DNA of 64,000 nt, from assembly GCA_020466095.1 (NCBI GenBank), contig CM035806.1, positions 135,320,981-135,384,980 of the forward strand, in the 5' to 3' direction. The stretch is from Chlorops oryzae (taxonomy: Eukaryota > Arthropoda > Insecta > Diptera > Chloropidae). Below, piece by piece: positions 35,766 to 46,848 of this stretch (positions are counted from its first letter, which is position 1; every line of letters begins with the position of its first letter). Made by a program: the position numbers and the translations under genes. Under the pieces are notes generated by a model. The model searched no databases, was not told the origin of the DNA, and saw only the letters and a program-made list of their open reading frames with translations.

Positions 35766-37650
35766 TCCCTTTTTCTACAATAAAAGTTTCCTGCTTTTAC
35801 TAGAGTTGAAATAAATATATTTATGTACGAGTATTATATGTATATTCAAATGGGTTCATTTCCAATGCTCGTACAATATTTTACTATCTTGAAAGTAACT
35901 TATTTACTTTGTTCAAATGGAAAATATTTCAATTTTACCAATTTATTAAACGATTTGGTTTATTTGGTCCTAGTAATGCTATCTTTCGAGTCTCGTTTTC
36001 ATGTTACACTTCGATTGATGTAGTTCACTGGACTGCGATTTGAGCGACGAACAAATTAGGGTGTTTATAATTCGACGCAGATCGGCCGGCAATGTTTTCA
36101 TCGCCCGTAGAATTGCGTTCGCTTGTGCGAAAATGTGATTAATGGTTTCTTTACTACTTCATCGTTTACATAATGCGATACTTGTTTCCATAACTCGTGT
36201 TACTCGCATGTTTCGCCAGGGGTAGGAATGTTTGACTTCCACGTTCAACATACTATACGCTCAACAGCACTCTCGATGCACCCCATTACGCAGCTTTAGC
36301 TTTCTATTACGATCAGGCCAACATTTTGGCCGCATTTCAATCGTGCTGGCTCGAATGATTTCGGTTAATCAGGTTAAATGTGACACTTGTATGCCTCGAA
36401 TGTGTCCGTACGAAATGAAGGCGGTTCATGGTGCATGTCGCTTCAGCCGGGTGACGGTGGTTGGTTGGTTGCACAGCAAAGGGGACGCGACTCGACACCT
36501 GTGATTGTTTCTTGTTGTTGCTGCTGTGCGCATGGATTGCTGTAGCTAATGTGACACATATTGTGACAAATTGCATGAAATCGCGAGACGGCATACAATT
36601 GTGGAAAGCCGTCATGTCGACCGAGCTGATTCTGAGTGCTGCGCTCGGATAGTGAGATTGAAAATCAAAGAGAATGAATGTATTAAGAATTTTCCAAAAT
36701 TTTCTTATTGGATGGATGATGGGGGGAAAAAATGAAGATACGAATAGGTCAAAATATACCGGGAATTTGTTTAAAAAATTTAAAAATCTTTATTTATTCT
36801 CTTCAATTCGTTTCTCCTTCTTAAAGTGCACAACCGTCTCCACTAACCCCCTCTATTACTTACTAAAATGGTCGTAGAGAAATGCTATTATTATTACCAA
36901 CAACAATGGCAGCAACAACAACGGCAACAAAAACGCTAACAAAAACAATCGTTGAAGGAAAAAATAAGAAGCTGCTAAACACAAGTGCTGGAAACAAAAA
37001 GTAACGAGCATATCAACAAATTCCACAATGCAATTCAACGTAAGGGCATTAGGGCAAAACAAAAGGACATCAAAGCGACGGAGCAACAAGAATTTACGCG
37101 CGTAAACAATACACGGAGAATTTGAATTTTCTGCCCATTTTACCGATTTTCATGCTGTCGCAAAGCCGTGCGTATCCTATCCCATCGTCCCATCGTCCCA
37201 TCGTCGTTTCGTCCTTTCAGACTAGACAACGCCAAACGCGATGCTTGGCACGAGGGATGGCAGCAATGAGAAGAATTGACGTGGCGAGCTGTGGCATGGC
37301 GGCGCAGGGGAGCCAAAGTCTAAACAACCCGGAACAGGAAACAAAGTGCTGAGTCAAATGTGACTAATTTCATTGAGAGATGTTTTATTTGCCGTCACGC
37401 TTCTTACATTATGTAACCTTACTTTGTCCGTTTATGTCAACTGTGCGTGGCGAATTTCGAGAATGTCTGCCGGACAGAAGTCGTCCTTCGTCGCCCGATG
37501 CACCTGCAGCATAGTATTTTTGATCTTTTTTTTTCCATTGTATTCGATTTTAAAGGTTAACACAGTGCTTTTTGGGTGAGGGGACGATCATGTAGCAAAA
37601 TTTGCAATTTCATTGAAGCATTCGTGTTTATATTGTAGAAACATATTTGA
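35766..37650. other. Apparently unique region, no gene supported
   Basis: Higher complexity and GC than the neighbours and no recognisable repeat. Contains CCCATCGT repeats near 37180-37205 and GCAACAA-rich sequence near 36900-36960. ORFs under 95 codons lack domain signals. Regulatory DNA is possible. Confidence 0.4.

Positions 37651-37652
<2 letters not shown>

Positions 37653-37700
<48 letters not shown>
37653..37700. repeat. (TA)n microsatellite
   Basis: About 48 bp of near-perfect TA repeat. Confidence 0.95.
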
Positions 37701-37703
<3 letters not shown>

Positions 37704-38059
37704 AGGGCGGTTTGATTTATGTGGGTGGGAAAAAATGAAAAATGGTATAGCAAAATCGTAATCTACGGAAAATTCAAAGAAAATTTCCCTCAGAAATCAT
37801 GGCCCTAAAATCAATCCCTTTTCTGCGCAAATCGATCTCAAAATTTTTCAATGACGATAAGTTTTCATTGAAAAAAATTAAGAAAAAAAAATTTTAATGA
37901 AAACTTATCTAAACTTATCTAACTTTAATTACCTTCTTAGTTTTTGAAACGTTGGCTCCTAAGTTTGAGTACCACGAATGTTGAAGTTTAAAAATAAGTA
38001 CCAAAATACATATTTGCAAAAAAACCAGTTTAAGCATTTAACTTCTTATGATAAACTTT
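37701..38059. other. No gene seen
   Basis: AT-rich spacer directly before the pyrimidine tract. Confidence 0.4.
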
Positions 38060-38640
38060 TTTTAACCTCTCCCTTTCCCTCTCCCTTCCCTTTCCCTCAC
38101 CCTCATCCCTTCCCTCTCCCTTTCCCTTCCCTCTCCCTTCCCTTCTCCCTTTCCCTTTCCCTCCCCTCTCCCTTTCCCTCTCCCTTTCCCTCTCCCTTTC
38201 CCTTTCCCTTTCCCTCTCCCTTTCCCTCTCCCTTTTCCCTCTCCCTTTCCCTCTCCCTTTCCCTCTCCCTTTCCCTCTCCCTTTCCCTCTCCCTTTCCTC
38301 TCTTCCCTTCCCTTCCCTCTCCCTTTCCCTCTCCCTTTCCCTCTCCCTTTCCCTCTCCCTTTCCCTCTCCCTTTCCCTCTCCCTTTCCCTTCCTTCCCTT
38401 CCCTTCCCTTTCCCTTCCCTTTCCCTCTCCCTTTCCCTCTCCCTTTCCCTCTCCCTTTCCCTCCTCCTTTCCCACTCCCTTTCCTCTCCCTTTCCATCTT
38501 CCTTTCCCTTCCTTTCCTTCCCTCTCCCTCTCCCTTTCCTTTCCCTCACCCTCCCCTTTCCTTCCTCCCTTCCCTCTCCCCAGACACTATCCCTTCCCTT
38601 CCAACTCCCTCTCTCACGACCTCTCCCCCACCTCACCACC
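38060..38640. repeat. CCCTTT/CCCTCT polypyrimidine tract
   Basis: Nearly 580 bp of C/T on the plus strand (G/A on the minus), mostly (CCCTTTCCCTCT)n. It yields long open frames on both strands (Pro/Leu/Ser or Gly/Lys/Glu repeats) that are artefacts of composition. Such mirror-symmetric tracts can form triplex DNA. Confidence 0.95.
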
Positions 38641-38654
38641 ACCCTCCCCTAGCC

Positions 38655-39090
38655 CACCCCGAGGAGGCGATAGGCGTCTTAACTTCTTCACGGATGGCTC
38701 CAAACTCGAAGAACAAGTTGGAGGAGGAGTTTTCTGCCCAAAACTGAATTTCAAAATAAGCTTCGGGCTACCAGATCACTGTGGAATTTTTCAAGCAGAA
38801 GTTGCGGCAATAGGCAAGATGAAAGACTGGTTAAGGCAAAACGTGGTCTACGTAAGAAACTTTAATATGTGTGGTATATACATACAAATCTATATAATCC
38901 CTGAACTCGTCATCTATCAACTCCAGGATGGTATTAAAATGCCTATTATCGCTAAAGGCGATGACTGAGCACTTTCATATAAACACATCATCCGTGTTCC
39001 TAGGTACAGGGACATCAATGTGAATTGCATGACAGATGAACTAGCTAAACGAGGTCCGACCACACAGATACTGCTAAGTACATGATGGAT
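38655..39090 (+). pseudogene. Non-LTR retrotransposon RNase H fragment
   Basis: Plus-strand translation gives FFTDGSKLEEQVGGGVF, then FQAEVAAIG, and further on VPRYRDINVNCMTDELAKRG, the order of motifs in the RNase H domain of R1/Jockey-type ORF2 proteins (TDGS, AEVxAI, WVPGHxxIxGNExADELAR). A segment between about 38,860 and 38,980 is rearranged or frameshifted, removing the third motif. It abuts the pyrimidine tract on its left. Confidence 0.75.
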
Positions 39091-39439
39091 CTCCATTACA
39101 CCTTTTACTGCAATGCCATTTGTTTGCAAGAAAAAACTTCTCTTATTATAGGACGTTACACTATGCAATCCCGAAGGGTTTTAGACTCGGTAAATCTTAC
39201 CGAAATGTCTGTCTTTTTGGCCAGTTCAAAATGGTTCTACAGAGAGTTGTTCACCTTTTAAGGGTATCACAACGGACCTCAGATCCAAGGGTGTCGATAT
39301 AAGGCAACCCACGTAATCTAACCTAATCGAACGCAGTGGTTCTTGTATCCGGGACCGAGACGAATACATACATGTCCACATATGTATGTGTATAAATAAA
39401 AGAATCATCCAAGGCTTCATCTTGGATCGCTCCTTTGCG

Positions 39440-40020
39440 ACTAATGCATTTCTTAATACTGTGGGAAGTGTTGCGCACTGCTGCCCTTAATATTTTATTT
39501 AGCTAGCGCCAAAATCTGTAACAGACGACTGTTGCGCTCCCAAAGTGAAAATTTCTGCGGCTGGGCATGTGCTCTGGCGTTTCCTCGTCAATTTCACAGA
39601 ATCGTCATGCCGATTCATTAGAGAGGCCTATCTTTTTTTTTTTTTTTTTTTTTTGAGACGTAACCTCAATTTCCTGTGACCTATTAAATATCCGATGAGA
39701 GTTTTTGAATCTTGCCTCCCCAGGCCAAATAGTCGCTAAGACGTTTGTTTGTTGTGAGGGATAAGTCTTTTTTGTTGCTTGCCTTTGGCCAATGTAATTT
39801 GACTCAAAAAGGCCTAAAAACAATTTGCTTCCCAATCCCCAAGAAGCACAGTGTGATTTTTGGAGAGCACAGAATGGTTCGGGTCCGATGAGGTGCCTTG
39901 GAGCTTGTCGTTTAGCGAGGCAATCAGCTCGTTGGATTCCCTCGTATTTCTTATGTCTTGAAACCCACCACAACCTTATTTTAGAACTGAGTTTGTTCAG
40001 GAGATCTAGATCTTGTATGT
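39440..40020 (-). pseudogene. Non-LTR retrotransposon ORF2 3' region, frameshifted
   Basis: Minus strand, in order: LLNKLSSKIRLWWVSRHKKY and GIQRADCLAKR (RNase H end), LIGPEPFCAL, then in another frame GYLIGHRKLRLRL, a poly-A-coded lysine run, LSNESACRFCEIDEETPEHM (zinc-knuckle-like CxxC motif). This matches the end of ORF2 in R1/Jockey-type elements. Frame changes and stops make it dead. The run of about 23 T at 39632-39654 lies where lysine codons belong, so it grew by slippage. Confidence 0.7.
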
Positions 40021-40239
40021 ATGCAAATGTCTGCTTCTCCCGATCGACAAATGGATTAATCCAAAGATCTCCAAATCTGATGCATTTTGTAACCTTCTTT
40101 CACATTTCATATCCTTGGGAGCGAGTAGGTTCTTATTTGCAGCTCTTAACGGAGTACAGAAATAGTACTCTTTTTAACATTGAAATAGACCATAGAGGAA
40201 GTAATGTTTTTTTTGGCCCCTGTAGAGCATAAATGCATA

Positions 40240-40870
40240 AGCGAACTAATGGTTAAAATAATTTGTCGAAAATATTTTCTCCAATAGCTTCTTCCCAGCA
40301 ACCAAAATGCTGCTTACAGAAGCGATGCACTGCAACACTTTTCGTAGGCCGCAGGCGGTAATGCATACGACCTCATATACCATCCTAGTATAATTTTGTT
40401 CGAGCGTGGCCGTTTTGTAGAGCGAACGCCTGCCACCACCGCATAAAGTAAGCAATTGGTAGGCAGGCCGCCTACAATCTCATATACTTTGTAAGCTATT
40501 GGTAGGCAGGTCGCCTACAATCTCGTATACTTTGTAAGCCATTGGTAGGCAGTTCACCTACAATCTCGTATACTTTGTAAGCTATTGGTAGGCAGGTCGC
40601 CTACAATCTCGTATACTTTGTAAGCTATTGGTAGGCAGACCGCCTACAATCTCGTATACTTTGTAAGCTATCGGTAGGCAGACCGCCTACAATCTCGTAT
40701 ACTTTGTAAGCTATCGGTAGGCAGTTCGTCTACAACCTCCTATACTTTGTAAGCTATCGGTAGGCAGTTCATCTACAACCTCCTATACTTTGTAGTTAAT
40801 AATATTCAGTTCGCTTACAGTCTCGTATACTATGTAGGCCGTAGGCACGATTGACCGCTGGATTCTGGAA
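40240..40870 (+). repeat. Element with 43-bp tandem repeats, copy 2
   Basis: Uninterrupted version of 18240-19050. From 40456 the unit TTGGTAGGCAGG...TTTGTAAGCTA is repeated about eight to nine times at 43-bp spacing, decaying toward 40830. Each unit contains GCCTACAATCTCGTATAC. Array length differs between the two copies (three versus eight or nine). Confidence 0.85.
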
Positions 40871-41368
40871 AATGTACTTTTTGAGCTCATATTATTTAGA
40901 TGGTTAAGGTTCCACATCTCTAGATATAATAGGTATAATCAAGTTTTTAAAACAAATATTGAAGTATTTTATTTATTCTTTACAGTTACTTTTCCATTTT
41001 ATATTTAAGTATAAATCTGCTGTGGAGCGCCGCTTAAGACAGATGTTTAAATTTTGAGGTAAAATAGATAAACAAGCCATCACCCCTTTTTGGCTCCGTT
41101 TCGAATAACTCCATCAATTTTCTACTAGGGTGATTCGCGCTGCTGAAAATGATATTGAAGTTAAGAACACTAAAGGATATTTTGATTTGAATATCGATTG
41201 CGGGAAAATTAATTATAAAGGGCAAGGTTGGTTTCCACTTCATTTCTAAGTCTGAATTCCATGTTTTCCATTAAAATTTACCGAATTAGATTTTTTCATC
41301 TATTTATTGTGTGTGTGTGTTTTTTTTTTTTTTTGGTACTTTCCTATGGTGTTGACTGTTTCTGTTTC
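40871..41368. other. No gene seen
   Basis: AT-rich spacer downstream of the LMX1-like gene. A GT run followed by T-run lies at 41309-41334. Confidence 0.4.
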
Positions 41369-41374
41369 TTTATT
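41369..41374 (-). terminator. Possible poly(A) signal of the LMX1-like gene
   Basis: Minus-strand AATAAA, the first one downstream of the stop codon at 41561 (about 190 nt away). Another lies near 41302-41307. Neither is verified by transcript data. Confidence 0.35.
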
Positions 41375-41560
41375 GAATGCATTTAAACTAATTTTGATTT
41401 TAATATCTGATTTCGATCGATTCCGTGCAATAATAAATTTAATTAAAATTACACTTCGATTTAGTTTAGCTTAAAACTAAAATTCATTTAAATTAAATTT
41501 AATTTAATGACAATGTTAAAGCGCGCTTGATGCAAACGACGTACAGATTTGAAATATCGA

Positions 41561-41760
41561 CTAGTTCTCAGTCAGTTCCTTGCCGCAATCCATGTAATTG
41601 AGTTCGTCGGGCCGGAAGTAGGAGTTCTGCATGCTGTACAAACGATCGATCGGATTCACCATCGGGGATTGCGTGAATGGCCCCATTAGTTGCTGAAATG
41701 TCGCATAACTCAATCCTAGAAATGTGTTTAAGATCGGTTCATTGGTTTTGTTGCAGTTTT
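41561..41760 (-). CDS. Lmx1a: LMX1-like protein, coding exon 5 (C-terminal tail)
   Basis: A TTTCAG acceptor is followed by 200 nt: two bases completing a split glutamate codon, then 65 codons and TAG. The segment NPIDRLYSMQNSYF is nearly the same as the extreme C-terminus of vertebrate LMX1A/LMX1B (NPIDRLYSMQxSYF), which firmly identifies the family. The fly version continues past it for 17 residues, ending in GKELTEN. Upstream in the exon, LGLSYATFQQLMGPF has no assigned function. The previous exon ends in phase 1, matching this start. Confidence 0.93.
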
Positions 41761-42281
41761 CTGAAAGAAGACGGACAAAAGCAAGAAGGCAAAATGAAAA
41801 TCTTATTGTTCAACTTAAAGTAGAATTGATCGTTTAGATTTTGTGCTAACAACGGAAATAGGAAATAAGAAAGAAGAATAGGTAACTAGAGAGAGAAATA
41901 AACATAGCGAGAAGGTGGTGGTTGAGGGGCTCGTTATTCCTTTCGCAGAATTTTAATTTTCATAAATACAATTTCAATAGCAGCTCATTTGAAAAGCTTT
42001 TGGATTTTTTTTTTTTTTTTTACCGATTTCTAGAATGGATAGCAATACCAGACGTTTATCCCATAGACGATCCAATGAAGCTTGAATGGATCAAGCCAAT
42101 TGAAACAACATGAATGGAATAGGATATTCGACTATTTTTGGAAAAGTGTCTCATTGAAACCTCTATAGACTCGAAATAAGGTAACCAAATAACATATTTC
42201 TTGATTATCTTTCGTATTTTCACTTAAAATTGGTATATTTAAAATCATATTTTTATTGATGCGCTAAAATCGATAGTTCTT

Positions 42282-42330
42282 TAACATATCGTCGGCTTAG
42301 AGTTTAAACCTGCTTACTCACATTCGAAAA
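42282..42330. repeat. Stub of the TCGTCGGC TIR element
   Basis: TATCGTCGGCTTAGAG and the following TTTAAACCTGCTTA match one end of the complete element at 62692-63077. The rest is absent. Confidence 0.55.
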
Positions 42331-42702
42331 ATTGGACAGAGAAAACAAAAAACTGCTTTAAATTTACATTTTCATGCCAAGAAGGAAAACCAAAGTATAC
42401 TAGTATATACTAGTATATAACTATAGTTGGTTCATTTATCGATATTTTTTAAATAAGTCGCTAGCTTTGACAACCTATATGTCGGAACCCTGTGAATAGA
42501 ATGTACCGTTATTTTGCACATTTATTTTAGGTACTAAATTCTGCACATTTATTATAGGTAGTCATCAATCTTAACAACTCCACCGAATTTCATTCACATC
42601 GGAGAGAAAACGGTTTTCAGGTTGGTACCTATACTTTACGTGTTTTGCCCCATAAACCCACGATATCGCCCGACCTTGGCAGGAGCTTCGTCTCTTGTCA
42701 AC

Positions 42703-43122
42703 TAGAGCTGTAAAATATCGGTACTATTCGGTAAAAAGTAACGATTACTCTAGTCAGTAATTAATAACGTGTCGTTACTGATGGAAGTATTCGTTACTCG
42801 AACTTTTTTTGCGCACATGCCAGCTGATGGTTGCCAGAGAAATAAAGTACTACTATAATGAGTCCACAAAACAGTATGGTAGGAGAGTGAGTTGAGTTGA
42901 TATTTGATAACTAATTTGATTACTGGGTGAAGATTCAAAGAGCATGAGGGAGTTTTGGTTACTTTATCAACATTGAGTTATTTATGCAACGGCATTCGTT
43001 CGTGAAACAATATTTGAAAAAAATATAATGAGTACTTAGTAACGAGTACTAAGTAATGATTGCTTGACCAAAACTAACGAATACACTCGACTAGTGTAAA
43101 TTTTAGCATTTTTACAGCTCTA
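42703..43122. mobile_element. hAT-like MITE in intron 4, 420 bp
   Basis: Ends TAGAGCTGTAAAATAT and, from the other side, TAGAGCTGTAAAAATG. Octamers TTGTCAAC (42695-42702) and TTGCCAAC (43123-43130) form an 8-bp target duplication with one mismatch. Motifs GTAACGA/TCGTTAC recur internally. Confidence 0.8.
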
Positions 43123-43187
43123 TTGCCAACGTAATAACGTTAGTGAATGGAATCGGTTTATCCTTAAACAATTTTTTAAGACATTAA

Positions 43188-43324
43188 GGGCCGTTTTCTC
43201 ATCTTTTTTTTATCTGTAAGTTAAATTATCCTGATGATAATTTCATACAAATTTGATTAATAAGTCAAAGAAATTGAAATTTAACTGGCAGATAGAGCTT
43301 AAAAGTAGGATGAGAAAACGGCCC
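43188..43324. mobile_element. TAA-flanked MITE, 137 bp
   Basis: Ends GGGCCGTTTTCTCATC and GATGAGAAAACGGCCC, with TAA on each side (43185-43187, 43325-43327). A 3-bp TWA duplication is typical of PIF/Harbinger elements. Confidence 0.8.
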
Positions 43325-43327
43325 TAA

Positions 43328-44118
43328 GGGTGGTAGTTACCAAAAAGTTTAAGCTAAGGCAAAATCTTAATCTTTCGAAGAAAAAGTGGTAGTTACCAAG
43401 TCAAATTAAACCGGTCTTAGAGAATTCGATATTCGAAAAATTTGCTGCCACATTTTTAAATTTAAGTCCAAAATTATATGGTTTTTGCTATTTTTGAAAA
43501 CTCTTTCAAACTAGCAGGTCATGGAAAAACGTTAAAATTTTAATACTCGTATTATTTTTTTCTTTTGAATTTTTTTTAAACATATGTTTTTTGTTTAGCT
43601 TTCTCTGCTCTCTTCGAATATTCGAACATTCCCAGTTGCAAATAAGGGGAAGTCCTCTACTAAGCGATGCATCACTTGAATTATCCCCAAGCACTGTCAA
43701 TAGGCATTAGTTCTCGTGGCAGTCATTGAGCAGGGAAAAGGTGATGTGTTCAAAGAATAGGGTTTGTTTTTTTTTTTTTTATCAAAAAGTAGCATATTTT
43801 CAGGATTGAACTAAAATGTAAAAAAAAATTTTTTGAGCACCTCACTTTCTGCCTGCTCATGAGAGGCATAGCCCAAAGCGGCCATGCTCGAACAAATTAG
43901 ATGTGTAAAAGATATGGGAAAAGTCTATGATATCCCCTCGCCTAGGAATGTTCAAATGATCAATCCGGAGAGCATAAAATTTGCAACTGGGATTTTCATT
44001 CTTAAAATTAATGACTGCTTCGATGGGGTAATAAACCAGGTTTAATTGATTTGGTAACTACGAAAATTTAAGCGAAAGCTAAGAATTTTCTTAAACCGGT
44101 AACTGGTAGCTACCACCC
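43328..44118. mobile_element. TAA-flanked element, 791 bp, abutting the previous one
   Basis: Starts GGGTGGTAGTTACC and ends GGTAGCTACCACCC, with TAA at 43325-43327 and 44119-44121. It shares its left TAA with the 137-bp MITE. GTGGTAGTTACC recurs near 43387. No transposase ORF; PIF/Harbinger-type by its target. Confidence 0.8.
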
Positions 44119-44613
44119 TAAATATTGATTCACCTTTAGATTCTCCAAAGCTTTAGCGAATATTAGGGGTCTTCATGAATTTCTTCGTTCATAACAAATC
44201 GAAAATAAGCCAATAATAATGCTTCATTTCCAGGTAAAGTTCACTCGTCCGGTTTAATTGAAAAAAGAATTGTATGCGGATAATTACACAAGAAACTTTC
44301 AGTATCAGAGCTCATTTAATCAAGTCGTTTTTGTACAGTGTTGTTACTCAAAGGAATTCTTTTGAGTATGTTAACAGAGATTTGTGCCTAACAGTTCTTA
44401 AAATCTCTTCAACAACGTGTAAAATTTACTGTTCTCCAATGGTGTGCGGTTTTCTAGATTTCGCTAGAATTTTGAACATGATTAAAGGCAACTTATATGA
44501 TTTCAAAAAATTGGAAAAGTGGGCGTGACAGAAGGCCGTTTTTTTTGAAAATTGTCAAATGGGACTTGAAGAAAGTTGGCACGTATGCTTCCTTTGTAGC
44601 CATAACATCCCAT

Positions 44614-45005
44614 ATTAGGGCGTTTCACACGTGAAAAAAAGTGTTGCATTTCGAAGATGGCCCCTTTCAAACAAAAGATAATGTAAATCGAAATATTTGG
44701 GCACCTCAAATGCATTTAAATCGAAATATAAATTTTTTGTAAATAAAAAAACATTTTAGTCAATTTAGTCAACGGACACAAATTGATACGTAAAGAAATC
44801 TTTTCAAATCGGGTATACATATTATGAAAGAATATATCAATGAAACATTGAACCCTTCCCGAAAAAACCATTAATTGCAATCAATTTTTGTGTTTTCTGC
44901 CCCTAAAAGTATACAGAAAAAGTCGAAAATCTGTCAAATTCAAAAATCTAAATAAAATTTTCGTTGCAGTCTTTAAGGCGTTTTTGACGAAAATTCAAGT
45001 CCTTC
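44614..45005 (+). repeat. Dispersed repeat beginning ATTAGGGCGTTTCA, second locus
   Basis: Related to 32115-32640: the same start and the same end (GACGAAAATTCAAG). It lies in intron 4 between DINE flanks. Confidence 0.55.
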
Positions 45006-45009
45006 AAGT

Positions 45010-45650
45010 TTGAGAGGGACTAGTCTGCAAAACGGCTGACCGTAGGTCAGTTCTTTTTGGGTCAATTGTTGTAATTTTGTCAAAAATGTTTTTAAATTGC
45101 AATTTTCTTTTTTTTTTTGGATACTTAGCATAATTTTAGGCATGAGAAATATATAAAAAAATTTTTGTTGAAAAATCAACATTAATTGGCCATTTTAAAA
45201 TAGTTATTCAAGAAAATACAAAATTTTTTCCATGGCTTCAGTTTTGAGAGATGTAGAAGTGATTGTTTCTCTGCTTTTTGAGATATTTCCACCAACAATG
45301 ACGACAAAAATGAAAAGAAAAACAGCAGTTTTGACAGATTCCCTATGCCAAACACAATAAACTTCGCCCTTCATGTAATTTGTTTATATATAATATACGT
45401 AACATATTTGTCCCCCCTAAGAGCAAAAAAAAAGAAAGAAAAAAACCCTAAATCTAGGGGGAAAACCCTAGAAACTGGGAACACTGATTGTATTTTTGCC
45501 GAATTTTCGTACGTTTTACACATGTCAACGTGTGTGTTCTCTAGATTAAAATTCGTCGAAAGTAAAAAAGAAAAACGAGTACATCGCCCGAGTACATCCG
45601 ACTCCCATGAACAATTGAATGCCAAATGCGAAGTCGGCTATTGTGCACCT
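45010..45650. repeat. 640-bp dispersed repeat, copy 2
   Basis: Near-identical to 14079-14717, including ACTGGGAACACTGATTG and AACGAGTACATCGCCCG. Only a few substitutions and small indels separate them, so one moved or was copied recently. Confidence 0.75.
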
Positions 45651-46026
45651 CTAGAATATTCTTTCTTAGTGAACCTGTTTTTTGGGCGCGTTTTAAAAAT
45701 TATTTAAACGTGTGTGTCTGTGTCGGGTGTTTTATTGTTGGGCTCGCTATTGACTATAACACCCTTACTTGTTTTACTATCACTATAGTGTGAGTTTATT
45801 TTTCACACCAGAGTCGAGTCATCCCCAAAGGCCGCACAAGAATGGGATCGATCAATAATCGCAAATTCCTGATTGTCGATATTGAAGCGTTGGCTTTCGA
45901 GTTGAATACAATCCGTGCTAGGAATCTATTTTGAGATTCATTGGTAGATTGCATACATAAAGTACATACATGTATGTAGTAAATTCTGAACAAAAACCAA
46001 CTTTATAGAGAGCTTTCCGTTGTTAC

Positions 46027-46360
46027 CTTTGTCGGTTTCCATGCAATTAAAGGGTGCATTTTCGTTTTCATCTTTGATGCAACGCAACTTTCCGATATTT
46101 TCAGCATCGGATGCATCATGCCCCGACGATGTAGCTGCTCCGGACGAGCTGCCACCTGCTGTCGTCGCTGTTGTCGAACCGCAAGAGAAGTATGGGGATT
46201 CCAGCAGCGATTCGCTATCGCTTGGCGCTTCGTCTTTGACTTTGGCCAAACTACTATCCGATTCCTGCGAGTCCTGCGAGTCACTTGTTCCCTTTGGGTG
46301 CTCTTGTTTTGCTTTCTTTTGAATCTTTTTGACCTTGGCACGTTGATTCTGGAACCAAAC
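46027..46360 (-). CDS. Lmx1a: LMX1-like protein, coding exon 4 (homeodomain helix 3 and acidic/Ser region)
   Basis: A TTTGCAG acceptor, then VWFQNQRAKVKKIQKK: the DNA-recognition helix with the homeodomain-invariant WF-N-R residues and Gln at position 50. It is followed by a lysine-rich stretch, a Ser/Asp/Glu-rich region (DSQDSQESDSS; APSDSESLLESPYF), an Ala/Ser/Thr/Gly-rich patch and GKLRCIKDENENAPFNCMET. The length of 334 nt leaves phase 1, as exon 5 requires. The donor is AAAG-GTAACA. The frame stays open 29 codons into intron 4, so retention would give an alternative short tail; nothing indicates that it is used. Confidence 0.92.
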
Positions 46361-46575
46361 CTGCAAATGATCGGAAAGTACACCTTTAGAAAAGACGAAA
46401 AAATTGTAAAATTGACGAATTGAGAAAGAGAAAATGGGAGAACGAGATTGAAAATTCAATTACATTAGATATTTCTCAAGAAGCTTAAAATGGAGATATT
46501 ATATGTAGCTTAAATTGCTTGTTTCTTAATTTTTTATTTTCCTTTGGCCTGCTTGTTGTGGCAGCTTTTGCTTAC

Positions 46576-46763
46576 CTGAACGATTCTTAAGCTTAAACCA
46601 GTCTCCTTAGCTAGATTCTCTCTCACTTTGCGACACGGTTTCGGCGATACTTCAAACGATGCCTTGAACGCACGCCGCTGTTGTGTATTGAGGATTGTGC
46701 GTGGCCTCTTCGGGCCACGTCGACCATCCATTTTTGGAGGAAATAAGTCATCACCATAGAAAT
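46576..46763 (-). CDS. Lmx1a: LMX1-like protein, coding exon 3 (linker and homeodomain helices 1-2)
   Basis: The CAATCAG acceptor at 46764 completes a split aspartate codon. The linker [13 protein letters not shown] leads into the homeodomain N-terminal arm [19 protein letters not shown], then [20 protein letters not shown] and [10 protein letters not shown]. This is almost identical to vertebrate LMX1A/B homeodomains, where the arm also reads KRPRTIL and helix 2 KPCRKVRE. The CAG-GTAAGC donor falls just before the conserved VWFQN of helix 3. Length 188 nt, phase 1 in, phase 0 out. Confidence 0.94.
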
Positions 46764-46848
46764 CTGATTGCGAATAGCAGAAAAATAGGTTTTTCTTTTT
46801 GTTTTTTGTTGGTTCTTTTTTTTTTTTTTTTTTGTTAAATGTACATAT

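Larger units (their letters stand above)
44505..45775 (-). mobile_element. DINE-like element in intron 4, interrupted
   Basis: DINE blocks at 44505-44613 (GTGGGCGTGACAGAAGG, CAAATGGGACTTGAAG, TGCTTCCTTTGTAGCC) and at 45655-45775 (TAGAATATTCTTTCTTAGTG, ATTATTTAAACGTG, ATAACACCCTTACTTG). Other repeats fill 44614-45650, and about 250 bp of the expected DINE body are missing at the junction. Confidence 0.65.

Noticed and set aside
37978..38652. Frames of 137-224 codons on both strands rich in Pro/Leu/Ser or Gly/Lys/Glu
   Set aside because: Produced by the polypyrimidine tract, which lacks stop codons in most frames by composition.
40456..40830. 43-bp repeats as a CRISPR array
   Set aside because: Head-to-tail tandem repeat without spacers.
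45938..46027. LMX1-like exon 4 reading through to the stop near 45938 as the real C-terminus
   Set aside because: A good donor (AAAG-GTAACA) and a phase-matched exon 5 with the conserved LMX1 tail make splicing far more likely.
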